Positions 22,624-30,292 of a stretch of 64,000 bases of DNA are shown here, piece after piece. This DNA comes from Streptomyces lincolnensis (GTDB lineage: Bacteria; Actinomycetota; Actinomycetes; Streptomycetales; Streptomycetaceae): the NCBI RefSeq assembly GCF_001685355.1, contig NZ_CP016438.1, positions 2,108,001 to 2,172,000 of the forward strand. Direction: 5' to 3'. The notes under the pieces were generated by a model. The model was not told where the DNA came from. It did not search any database and saw only the letters and a program-made list of their open reading frames with translations. Position numbers and translations under genes: made by a program. Each line of letters starts with the position of its first letter. Position 1 is the first letter of the stretch.

Positions 22624-23355
22624 TCACGCCGGCTGCCAGACATGGGCCAGCGTCGACGCGGTGAGAAGGTGCTCGGGGTGCCCCTGTCCTGCCAGGCGGC
22701 CGTCGCGGAGGAGGAGGCAGGCGTCCGCGGAGCGGGCGGCTTCGAGGTCGTGGGTGGCGTGGACGACGGTCACTCCGTCGACGACCAGCTCGGTCAGCAG
22801 CGCGGCGATCCAGCCCCTCGCCTCGGGGTCGAGTCCCGTGGTCGGCTCGTCCAGGAGGAGCAGGTCCGATTCCTGGGCGAGCCCTTGGGCGATCAGGGCG
22901 CGCTGCCGCTGCCCGCCGGACAGCTCTCCGAGCTGGCGGGTGGCCAGGTCACCGATGCCGAGCCTGTCCATGGCCCGGTCCACGGTCACGCGGTCCTGCC
23001 GGGTCAGCCTGCGCCACGGTCCGCGTTCGCCCCAGCGCCCCATCTCCACCGTCTGCCTGACCGTCAGCGGCAGCGCGTCCCCGACGGCGCCGCGCTGCGG
23101 GACGAACGCCGGCGGCCGGTCGCCGTGGCGGTGGAGCTCACCCGCTGTGGGTTGGATCACTCCGGCCAGGACTCCGAGCAGGGTGGACTTCCCGCTTCCG
23201 TTCGGGCCGACGAGCGCGGTGGTGGCCAACGCCGGTATGTCCCCGTCCAGTTGATGGAGGACGGGACGGCCCGGATAGCCGGCACAGAGTCCGGTGAAGC
23301 GGACGCGGATCGCTTCGTCCTCGGCTTGGGCGAGAGAAGAGGATTTCTTGAACAT
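22624..23355 (-). CDS. aztA: Zinc ABC transporter ATP-binding protein (AztA-like)
   Basis: The 243-residue ABC ATPase has Walker A GPNGSGKST, signature LSGGQRQR, Walker B LLLLDEPTTGLD and the H-loop HATHD. It should energise uptake of zinc or manganese with the permease encoded divergently. In-frame ATGs exist at 23376, 23364 and 23355; none has a ribosome-binding site. TACAAT lies 7 nt upstream of the ATG at 23355, so a leaderless start there is preferred. The Zur-like box overlaps this start. The Azt assignment comes from the linked solute-binding and chaperone genes. Confidence 0.88.
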   Translation of the reverse strand: MFKKSSSLAQAEDEAIRVRFTGLCAGYPGRPVLHQLDGDIPALATTALVGPNGSGKSTLLGVLAGVIQPTAGELHRHGDRPPAFVPQRGAVGDALPLTVRQTVEMGRWGERGPWRRLTRQDRVTVDRAMDRLGIGDLATRQLGELSGGQRQRALIAQGLAQESDLLLLDEPTTGLDPEARGWIAALLTELVVDGVTVVHATHDLEAARSADACLLLRDGRLAGQGHPEHLLTASTLAHVWQPA

Positions 23356-23372
23356 GATTTTCATTGTAATGT
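23344..23372. promoter_or_regulatory. Divergent aztA/aztB promoter region with Zur-like box
   Basis: TGAACATGATTTTCA (23349-23363) is one mismatch from the palindrome TGAAAATGATTTTCA that I recall as the core of Streptomyces Zur sites. TAATGT (23367-23372) sits 7 nt before the aztB ATG, and on the other strand TACAAT (23368-23363) sits 7 nt before the aztA ATG. Both look like -10 boxes of leaderless transcripts, so Zur-Zn would block both promoters. Confidence 0.65.
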
Positions 23373-23379
23373 CCATCGC

Positions 23380-24237
23380 ATGGAGTGGTTGACGGTCCCC
23401 TTCGAGGTGACTTTCGTGCAACGGGCCCTGTGGGGCGGGATGTTGGTGTCGGCGATCTGCGCACTGGCCGGTACCTGGGTGGTGCTCAGAGGGATGGCCT
23501 TCCTGGGTGACGCGATGTCCCACGGGTTGCTGCCCGGGGTCGCGCTCGCCGCGCTGCTCGGTGGCAACCTGTTGGTCGGCGCGCTGCTGAGCGCGGTCGT
23601 CATGACCGCCGGTGTCACCGCCCTCGGCCGCACCCCGAAGCTGTCCCAGGACACCGGTATCGGCCTGCTCTTCGTGGGGATGCTCTCCCTCGGCGTCATC
23701 ATCGTGTCGCGCTCGCAGTCCTTCGCGGTCGACCTGACCGGGTTCCTCTTCGGTGACGTCCTCGCCGTCCGTGAGCAGGACCTGGTGCTGCTGGGTGCGG
23801 CGCTGCTGCTGGCCCTGGTCGTCTCGGTCCTCGGCCACCGGGCTTTCCTCGCCCTGGCCTTCGACCCGCGCAAGGCCCGCACGCTCGGCCTGCGTCCCCG
23901 CCTCGCCCACGCCGTGCTGCTCGGCCTGCTGGCGCTGGCCATCGTCGCGTCCTTCCACATCGTGGGCACGCTGTTGGTGCTGGGCCTGCTCATCGCTCCG
24001 CCCGCGGCCGCGTTGCCCTGGGCGCGCAGTGTGCGGGGCGTCATGGCCCTCGCCGCGCTGCTCGGCATCACCGCCACCTTCGGCGGGCTGCTGCTGTCCT
24101 GGCATCTGAGCACCGCGGCCGGCGCGACCGTCTCGGCCCTCGCGGTGGCCCTGTTCTTCCTCTCCCACCTGGCATCCGGTCTCCGCGACCACCGCCGTGC
24201 GCGCTTCGTCGGCGTGCACGCTGCGGCAACCGACTGA
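23380..24237 (+). CDS. aztB: Zinc ABC transporter permease (AztB-like)
   Basis: The 285-residue, ~8-helix membrane protein of the ABC-3 family (ZnuB/MntB/AztB) begins MEWLTVPFEVTFVQRALWGG. It shows the typical GTWVVLRGMAFLGDAMSHGLLPGVAL sequence as two consecutive blocks and the FHIVGTLLVLGLLIAPPA coupling region. It forms the channel for metal delivered by the solute-binding protein encoded downstream. It is divergent from aztA, and the following lipoprotein gene starts 21 nt after its stop. No ribosome-binding site precedes the ATG. Confidence 0.92.
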   Translation: MEWLTVPFEVTFVQRALWGGMLVSAICALAGTWVVLRGMAFLGDAMSHGLLPGVALAALLGGNLLVGALLSAVVMTAGVTALGRTPKLSQDTGIGLLFVGMLSLGVIIVSRSQSFAVDLTGFLFGDVLAVREQDLVLLGAALLLALVVSVLGHRAFLALAFDPRKARTLGLRPRLAHAVLLGLLALAIVASFHIVGTLLVLGLLIAPPAAALPWARSVRGVMALAALLGITATFGGLLLSWHLSTAAGATVSALAVALFFLSHLASGLRDHRRARFVGVHAAATD

Positions 24238-24258
24238 AATGAACCTGAGGCGATCCCC

Positions 24259-25500
24259 TTGCTCCTCCGAAGCAACCTCATTCCCCGGGGGGCTGCCGCG
24301 CTCGTGGCCCTCTCCGTGTTCACCACCGGCTGCGCCGACCAGAACGACGACCCGTCCGCTCCGAAGTCCAGCGCCTCGGCCTCCCCTCCGCACGGGTACG
24401 TCGAGGGGGCCCAGGAGAAGGCGGAGCAGCAGTCGCGGCTGCTGCTCAACGACCCCGGGACCGGGGACACCCGGGTACTCGATCTGATCAGCGGAAAGAC
24501 GCAGGAGGTGTCCCGCAGGACGGGCACCACCGGACTCACCACGGACGGCCGGTTCGGCTACTTCCACACCTCGGGCGGCCTGCACGTCGTCGACGGCGGC
24601 GCCTGGATGGTGGATCACGGCGACCACGTCCACTACTACCGCGCGGCCGTACGCGACGTGGGCCGGCTGCCCGGAGGGCCCGGCACCCGCGTCCGCAGCG
24701 ACGCCGCCGTGACCACGGTGACCGACGAGGACGGCCGCGCCCGGATCCACCGCCGGGCCGACCTGGAGAAGGGCAGGGCCGGCGCGCCCCGCACGCTTCC
24801 CGGCACACAGGCCGGCGTCGTCGTGCCGTACGCCGAGCACCTGCTCGGCCTCACCGCCACCGGGCAGGACGCCGCGCGGCTCACGGTGTACGACCGCGAG
24901 GGCAAGCGCGTCGCGTCGCCGGACGCGGTGTGCGAGGACCCGCGGGGCGATGCCGTCACCCGCCGCGGAGTCGTCCTGGGCTGCGCCGACGGCGCCCTGC
25001 TCGTCCGTGAGACGGACGGCGCGTTCACGGCCCAGCGGATCCCGTACGGCGAGGACGTACCCGAGAAGGAACGGGCCACGGCCTTCCGGCACCGGCCCGG
25101 CAGCGACACGCTCACGGCTCCGGCCGGGGAGCGGGCCGTGTGGGTCCTGGACGTCACCGAGCGCACGTGGACACGGGTCAAGACCGGCCCTGTTGTCGCG
25201 GCCAACACGGCGGGCGAGGGCTCTCCCTTGATCGTGCTCCAGTCCGACGGCTCACTGCACGGCTACGACATCTCCACCGGCAAGCAGCTGGCGGCGACAA
25301 AGCCGCTGGTGACGGGCGCGCCCGAAGCCGCCACCGATCAGAGCGCGGGACCGGTCATCGAGGTCGACCGCAGCCGCGCGTACGTCAACGACCCCCAAGG
25401 CAAACGCGTGTACGAGATCGACTACAACGACAACCTGCGCATCGCGCGCACCTTCGACCTGGACATCGAGCCGGCCCTGATGGTGGAGACAGGCCGATGA
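24259..25500 (+). CDS. AztD-like beta-propeller lipoprotein, paralogue 1
   Basis: The 413-residue product starts at TTG 24259 and has a lipoprotein signal with a candidate lipid-anchored Cys in FTTGCADQ. The body reads as repeated beta-propeller blades (LLLNDPGTGDTRVLDLISG, GLHVVDGGA, LHGYDISTGKQ, VYEIDYND). A histidine cluster DHGDHVHYY is a plausible Zn site. It resembles the AztD metallochaperone encoded 1 kb downstream but is clearly diverged. It overlaps the solute-binding-protein gene by 4 nt (ATGA). It probably passes Zn to the binding protein or has become a sensor; this is inference. Confidence 0.8.
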   Translation: MLLRSNLIPRGAAALVALSVFTTGCADQNDDPSAPKSSASASPPHGYVEGAQEKAEQQSRLLLNDPGTGDTRVLDLISGKTQEVSRRTGTTGLTTDGRFGYFHTSGGLHVVDGGAWMVDHGDHVHYYRAAVRDVGRLPGGPGTRVRSDAAVTTVTDEDGRARIHRRADLEKGRAGAPRTLPGTQAGVVVPYAEHLLGLTATGQDAARLTVYDREGKRVASPDAVCEDPRGDAVTRRGVVLGCADGALLVRETDGAFTAQRIPYGEDVPEKERATAFRHRPGSDTLTAPAGERAVWVLDVTERTWTRVKTGPVVAANTAGEGSPLIVLQSDGSLHGYDISTGKQLAATKPLVTGAPEAATDQSAGPVIEVDRSRAYVNDPQGKRVYEIDYNDNLRIARTFDLDIEPALMVETGR

Positions 25501-26465
25501 CACGACAGACGGGACGGACGCGACGACCGCGGCCGCCGCGCATCTTCCTGCCGGTCCTGGTCATCCTCGCCCTGGCCGGTGCCGGCACCGCCTGTACGAG
25601 CACCGACGACCGGCCCCGGGTGGTCGTGACGACCAACATCCTCGGCGACATCACCCAGGAGATCGTCGGCGACGGGGCCGAGGTGACGGTGCTGATGAAG
25701 CCGAACGCCGACCCGCATTCCTTCGGTCTGTCGGCCGTACAGGCCGCCGAGCTGGAGCGGGCCGACCTGGTGATCTTCAACGGGCTGGGGCTGGAGGAGA
25801 ACGTGCTGCGGCACGTGGAGGCCGCCCGCGAGGCGGGGGTGGCCACCTTCGAGGCCGGAAAGGCGGCGGACCCGCTCACCTTCCAGGCCCACGACGAGGG
25901 CGGCCCCGAGGACGAGGCCGGGCAGCCCGACCCGCACTTCTGGACCGACCCCGACCGCGTACGCAAGGCCGCCGGCCTGATCGCCGACCAGGTGGTCGAG
26001 CACGTGGACGGCATCGACGAGAAGGCCGTCCGCGCCAACGCCGACCGCTACGACGGCCAACTCGCCGGCCTCACCACCTGGATGGAGAAGTCCTTCGGCC
26101 GCGTACCCGAACAGCGGCGCGCGCTGGTGACCAACCACCACGTCTTCGGCTACCTCGCCGAACGCTTCGGCTTCCGGGTGGTGGGCGCGGTCATCCCGAG
26201 CGGTACGACGCTGGCCTCGCCCAGCTCCTCCGACCTGCGCTCACTCACCCAGGCGATGCGGAAGGCAGGCGTACACACCGTGTTCGCGGACTCCTCCCAG
26301 CCCAAGCGGCTGGCCGAGGTGCTGCGTACGGAGCTGGGCGGACACGTGCGCGTCGTCGAGCTCTACTCCGAATCGCTGACCGAGAAGGGCAAGGGCGCCG
26401 GCACCTATCTCCAGATGATGCGCGCCAACACCACCGCCATGACGGACGGCCTGACCGGCGCCTGA
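25497..26465 (+). CDS. aztC: Zinc-binding solute-binding lipoprotein (AztC-like, cluster A-I)
   Basis: The 322-residue lipoprotein has candidate Cys in GTACTSTDD. It has the cluster A-I metal-ABC fold: VVTTNILGDI start, the Zn ligands expected in NADPHSFGLS and around NHHVFGYLAERFG, and the C-terminal FADSSQPKR segment. A short acidic/His loop (QAHDEGGPEDEAGQPDPHFW) takes the place of the long His-rich loop of ZnuA, as in AztC proteins that load through AztD. Flanked on both sides by propeller chaperone genes. Confidence 0.92.
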   Translation: MTRQTGRTRRPRPPRIFLPVLVILALAGAGTACTSTDDRPRVVVTTNILGDITQEIVGDGAEVTVLMKPNADPHSFGLSAVQAAELERADLVIFNGLGLEENVLRHVEAAREAGVATFEAGKAADPLTFQAHDEGGPEDEAGQPDPHFWTDPDRVRKAAGLIADQVVEHVDGIDEKAVRANADRYDGQLAGLTTWMEKSFGRVPEQRRALVTNHHVFGYLAERFGFRVVGAVIPSGTTLASPSSSDLRSLTQAMRKAGVHTVFADSSQPKRLAEVLRTELGGHVRVVELYSESLTEKGKGAGTYLQMMRANTTAMTDGLTGA

Positions 26466-26558
26466 ACCGGCGCATCCGACGTGGACACCGGCCGACCGGC
26501 CGACCGAGCACACCCCCACCCACCGCCGCGCCCGCGCGGCACAGAAAGGAACACACCG

Positions 26559-27758
26559 GTGAACAAGCCGATACGCACCCGGGCCATCACGGGCACGGCG
26601 CTCGCCCTGGCGGTCTCCGCGGTCCTGACCGCCTGCGGAGGGGAGTCCACCTCCTCCTCCGACACGAAGGCCGAGAGCACGCCGCAGGCCAAGGCCGTAG
26701 CGGTCAAGGACCCGCTGGTCGCCACCTTCGACGGCGGCCTGTACGTCCTGGACGGCGAGAGCCTGAAGGTGGCCGCCACGATCGAGCTGCCCGGCTTCAA
26801 CCGCCTCAACCCCGCTGGGGACGACGACCACGTCATCGTCTCCACCGACGCCGGTTTCCGCGTCCTGAACGCCGCCGAGCAGAGCTTCACCGGCGTCGAG
26901 TACAAGGGCGCCAAGCCGGGCCACGTCGTGCGGCACGCCGACAAGACGGTGCTGTTCACCGACGGCACCGGCGAGGTCAACGTGTTCGACCCCGACGACC
27001 TCGAAGGCGGCAAGAAGCCGCAGGGCCGCACCTACACCTCCGCCGAGCCGCACCACGGCGTCGCCATCGAACTGAGCAACGGCGAACTCCTCAGCACCCT
27101 CGGCACCGAGGAGAAGCGCACCGGCGCCCTGGTCCTGGACAAGGACAACAAGGAGATCAAGCGCAACGAGAAGTGCCCCGGCGTCCACGGCGAGGCCGCG
27201 GCCAAGGGCGAGGCCATCGGTATCGGCTGCGAGGACGGCATCCTGATCTACAAGGACGGCACGTTCACCAAGGTCGACGCCCCCGACGACTACGGCCGCA
27301 TCGGCAACCAGAGCGGCAGCGACGCCTCGCCCGTCCTCCTGGGCGACTACAAGACCGACCCGGAGGCCGAACTGGAGCGGCCGACCCGCATCTCCCTCAT
27401 CGACACCGAGACCGGGAAGCTGCGCCTCGTCGACCTGGGCACCAGCTACTCCTTCCGCTCACTGGGCCGCGGCCCCGACGGCGAGGCACTCCTCCTGGGC
27501 ACCAACGGCGCCCTCCACGTCATCGACCCGGAGACGGGCAAGGTGGACAAGAAGATCCCCGTCGTGGACAAGTGGCAGGAGCCGCTGGACTGGCAGCAGC
27601 CCCGGCCCACCCTGTTCGTCCGCGACAACATCGCGTACGTCTCCGAGCCGGGACAGCGCAAGCTGCACGCGATCGACATCGAATCCGGCGAGAAGGTGAC
27701 GTCCGTGACCCTGCCGAAGACCACGAACGAGCTGTCCGGCGTGGTCGCCGGCCACTGA
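26559..27758 (+). CDS. aztD: Zinc metallochaperone AztD (beta-propeller lipoprotein)
   Basis: The 399-residue product starts at GTG 26559 (AGAAAGGAAC upstream). Its lipoprotein signal ends LTACGGES. Propeller blades recur (LYVLDGESLKV, FRVLNAAEQ, LHVIDPETGKV, LHAIDIESGEKV). His pairs PGHVVRHADK, EPHHGVAIEL and CPGVHGEA agree with AztD-type Zn sites. Known AztD delivers Zn to AztC by direct transfer. It is last in the locus, 93 nt after aztC. Confidence 0.9.
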   Translation: MNKPIRTRAITGTALALAVSAVLTACGGESTSSSDTKAESTPQAKAVAVKDPLVATFDGGLYVLDGESLKVAATIELPGFNRLNPAGDDDHVIVSTDAGFRVLNAAEQSFTGVEYKGAKPGHVVRHADKTVLFTDGTGEVNVFDPDDLEGGKKPQGRTYTSAEPHHGVAIELSNGELLSTLGTEEKRTGALVLDKDNKEIKRNEKCPGVHGEAAAKGEAIGIGCEDGILIYKDGTFTKVDAPDDYGRIGNQSGSDASPVLLGDYKTDPEAELERPTRISLIDTETGKLRLVDLGTSYSFRSLGRGPDGEALLLGTNGALHVIDPETGKVDKKIPVVDKWQEPLDWQQPRPTLFVRDNIAYVSEPGQRKLHAIDIESGEKVTSVTLPKTTNELSGVVAGH

Positions 27759-27766
27759 TCGTCCGG

Positions 27767-28720
27767 TCACTTCTCCCACCACGGCCGTACGCCGTCCTCG
27801 GCGACGAACTCGTGGAAGTCCATGTTGCCGATCTCCAGGTTGGCCGCCAGCGAGCCGACCTGGCGGCACGGGAGGACCGCGGCGTGTCCCGGGGCGTCGT
27901 ACAGGTCGACGACGGTCAGCGGACGGCCGGGGTCGGCGAAGGTCCGGGCGTCGGCGAGCGCGACCAGGGTGGTGTGCTCCTCGGGCGGGACCAGCGCGGG
28001 GACCTGGCCCGGCAGCAGGCCCTCGAAGGACCGGTCGTCCACGACCAGTGCCGCCAGGGGGTAGTGCTCCACGTCGATCTCGTCGGGGTCCGGGTCCGCT
28101 CCGACCCAGCCGTCCTCGTCGGGACCGCCCAGCGCGTCGAGCAGGGCCCGCCAGCCCTCCTCGTCGGCGAAGGCGGTGCGGACCAGCAGGGCGGCGCCGC
28201 TGGAGGGCAGCGCCGGGAAGGACCGGCGCGGCGGCGGGATCGGGGCGCGGAAGGCGGGCCGGCCGTGGTCCCCCTGGTACATCCCGCGCCGGTCCATGCC
28301 GTGCACCAGGTCGTCGAAGGCGAGGGTGCCGTCCAGCAGCGCGGCCAGGACCTCGCCGAGCCGGGCCGAGGGCACCCGGACGCCACGTCCCGGTGTCACG
28401 GCCAGGTCCACCAGCAGGGGCCCGTCCCCGCCGTACGCCACGGAGATGTCCGCCAGGACGGCGACCGGTGCCACGGCATCGGTGTCGGCGTCGGCGTCCG
28501 GGATCAGCGCCGGTACGTTCCCGCCGTGCAGGTAGTCCCAGCCGGGGCCCTCGACCGGGCGGAGTCGCACTCCCCCGTCGTCGAGGACGAGCGTGTCGCC
28601 CTCCCGGCGGGCTCCAACCTCGTCGAGCAGTCCGCCCCACCGGGCCTCGCCGTCCTCGTAGCACGTACAGACCAGGAGCACGTCGCCGGGCGCGGGCCGG
28701 GGCAGGTCGGGAAAGGGCAT
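27767..28720 (-). CDS. Protein with two DUF6924-like domains
   Basis: The 317-residue product starts at ATG 28720 after GAAGGAGAACC. It contains two related halves: DVLLVCTCYEDGEARWGGLL and later ALLVRTAFADEEGWRALLDAL. The second half ends with the characteristic SLAANLEIGNMDFHEFV. These match, from memory, the DUF6924 family common in streptomycetes; no function is known. There is no signal peptide. It is convergent with aztD (8 nt apart). Confidence 0.75.
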   Translation of the reverse strand: MPFPDLPRPAPGDVLLVCTCYEDGEARWGGLLDEVGARREGDTLVLDDGGVRLRPVEGPGWDYLHGGNVPALIPDADADTDAVAPVAVLADISVAYGGDGPLLVDLAVTPGRGVRVPSARLGEVLAALLDGTLAFDDLVHGMDRRGMYQGDHGRPAFRAPIPPPRRSFPALPSSGAALLVRTAFADEEGWRALLDALGGPDEDGWVGADPDPDEIDVEHYPLAALVVDDRSFEGLLPGQVPALVPPEEHTTLVALADARTFADPGRPLTVVDLYDAPGHAAVLPCRQVGSLAANLEIGNMDFHEFVAEDGVRPWWEK

Positions 28721-28879
28721 GGTTCTCCTTCGGTGGCCGCTCTCGGAGAACGGGACGCCGGGCACCGTCGTTCGGTTCATCGCAGCCGTGCGCACCCGAC
28801 TCGATCGGGCACAGGATGTCGGGTCGGGCGGGGTGCGCGCTGCCTAGCGTGGTGATCGTCAAGAGGAAGGAGGCCGGGA

Positions 28880-29770
28880 GTGCTGGAGCGGCTCAACCAG
28901 GTCATGGAGCACATCGAGGGGCGTCTCGACGCGCCGATCGACGTGACCGACCTGGCGCGTATCGCCGTCACCTCGGAGTACCACCTGCGCCGGATGTTCT
29001 CCGCGCTCGCGGGGATGCCGTTGTCGGAGTACATCCGGCGCCGCCGGCTGACCGTGGCGGGCGCCGAGGTGCTCGGTGCGGGTGACTCGCTGCTGGAGAT
29101 CGCGGTGCGGTACGGCTACGGCTCGGGCGAGGCGTTCGCCCGGGCGTTCCGCGCCCTGCACGGCGTCGGTCCGGGCGAGGCCCGCCGCACCGGCGCCGCG
29201 CTCGTCTCCCAGCCCCGGCTGACCTTCCGCCTCACCGTCGAAGGAAGCAGCAGCATGCGATACCGCGTCACCGACCGGCCGGCCTTCACCGTCGTCGGGC
29301 TCAGGGCCCGGATCCCCCTGGTCCACTCCGGGCCGAACCAGGCCATCATCGACCTCGTCCGTGGCATCCCCGCGCGGACCCTGGAACGTCTGGAGAAGCT
29401 GTCCGACCTGGAGCCGCAGGGCATCGTCGCGGTCTGCGACGACCTCGACCCCGGCCGCGCGGAGGGCACCGAACTGGACTACTACCACGGGGTGATCACC
29501 TCCACGGCCGCCGCCGCGGACACGAGCGACCCCACCGACCCGACCGAACTGGCGGAACTGGCCGTCCCGGCCGGCGCCTGGGCCGTCTTCACCACCTCCG
29601 GCCCGGCCCCGCAGGCCATCCAGGAACTGTGGCGGGACGTCTTCACCCAGTGGTTCCCCTCCAACCCCTACCGCAGCCGCCCCGGTCCGGAGATCCTGCG
29701 CACCCGGCTCTCCCCCGACGGCACCCACGCCGACGCGGAGCTGTGGCTGCCCGTGGAACGGGAGTCGTAG
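28880..29770 (+). CDS. AraC-family regulator with GyrI-like effector domain
   Basis: The GTG at 28880 follows GGAAGGAGG. The 296-residue product has an N-terminal AraC HTH pair (DVTDLARIAVTSEYHLRRMF; SLLEIAVRYGYGSGEAFARA), a short linker and a GyrI/SOUL-like small-molecule-binding domain from about 125 (MRYRVTDRPAFTVVGLRARI) to the end. This is the Rob/BmrR-type domain pair. It probably senses a hydrophobic or cationic compound. The CMD gene begins 81 nt downstream and may be a target. Confidence 0.92.
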   Translation: MLERLNQVMEHIEGRLDAPIDVTDLARIAVTSEYHLRRMFSALAGMPLSEYIRRRRLTVAGAEVLGAGDSLLEIAVRYGYGSGEAFARAFRALHGVGPGEARRTGAALVSQPRLTFRLTVEGSSSMRYRVTDRPAFTVVGLRARIPLVHSGPNQAIIDLVRGIPARTLERLEKLSDLEPQGIVAVCDDLDPGRAEGTELDYYHGVITSTAAAADTSDPTDPTELAELAVPAGAWAVFTTSGPAPQAIQELWRDVFTQWFPSNPYRSRPGPEILRTRLSPDGTHADAELWLPVERES

Positions 29771-29851
29771 GACGGCGGACGGGGGTCCCGCTTCCCGGGA
29801 ATACTGCGGACGGTGATCCCCGAACACGCTGCCGACGACCAAGGAGCGGAC

Positions 29852-30292
29852 ATGAGCGAGAGCACCACCCGCGAGGAGCGTTTCGCACAGGGCCTGGAGA
29901 TGCTGAACAGCGTCAACGAGGAGGTCGGGCAACTGGTCGTCGACTCGCTCGCCGACATCAGCCCGGAGATGGGCCACCAGATCATCGCCTGGGGGTTCGG
30001 CGAGATCTACTCCCGGCCGCAGCTCGCGCCCCGGGACCGCCAGCTGGTCACCCTGGGCATGCTCACCGCGCTCGGCGGCTGCGAGCTCCAGCTGGAGGTG
30101 CACGTCCACACGGCCCTGAACGTGGGCCTGACCCCCGAGCAGATCGTCGAGGCGCTGCTGCACTCGGCCGGTTACTGCGGCTTCCCCAGGGCCCTCAACG
30201 CCACGGCCGTGGCGAAGAAGGTCTTCGCCGAGCGCGGGCTGCTGCCGCTCGGACAGCAGCCCGCGAACGAGGATCCGGCTACCTCTGCCTGA
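29852..30292 (+). CDS. Carboxymuconolactone decarboxylase (CMD) family protein
   Basis: The 146-residue all-helical protein has ATG 29852 after AAGGAGCGGAC. The core GMLTALGGCELQLEVHVHTA and VEALLHSAGYCGFPRALNA are family hallmarks, with a single Cys and His pair instead of the AhpD CxxC. Members are decarboxylases, or thiol peroxidase-like if CxxC is present, so simple AhpD activity is unlikely. Its last 14 nt overlap the convergent arabinofuranosidase gene. Confidence 0.9.
   Translation: MSESTTREERFAQGLEMLNSVNEEVGQLVVDSLADISPEMGHQIIAWGFGEIYSRPQLAPRDRQLVTLGMLTALGGCELQLEVHVHTALNVGLTPEQIVEALLHSAGYCGFPRALNATAVAKKVFAERGLLPLGQQPANEDPATSA

Noticed and set aside
22624..25092. An 822-codon minus-strand frame extending aztA upstream across aztB
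   Set aside because: The extension is antisense to aztB and a lipoprotein gene; the ABC domain begins near 23300 and leaderless-type promoters lie at 23363-23372.
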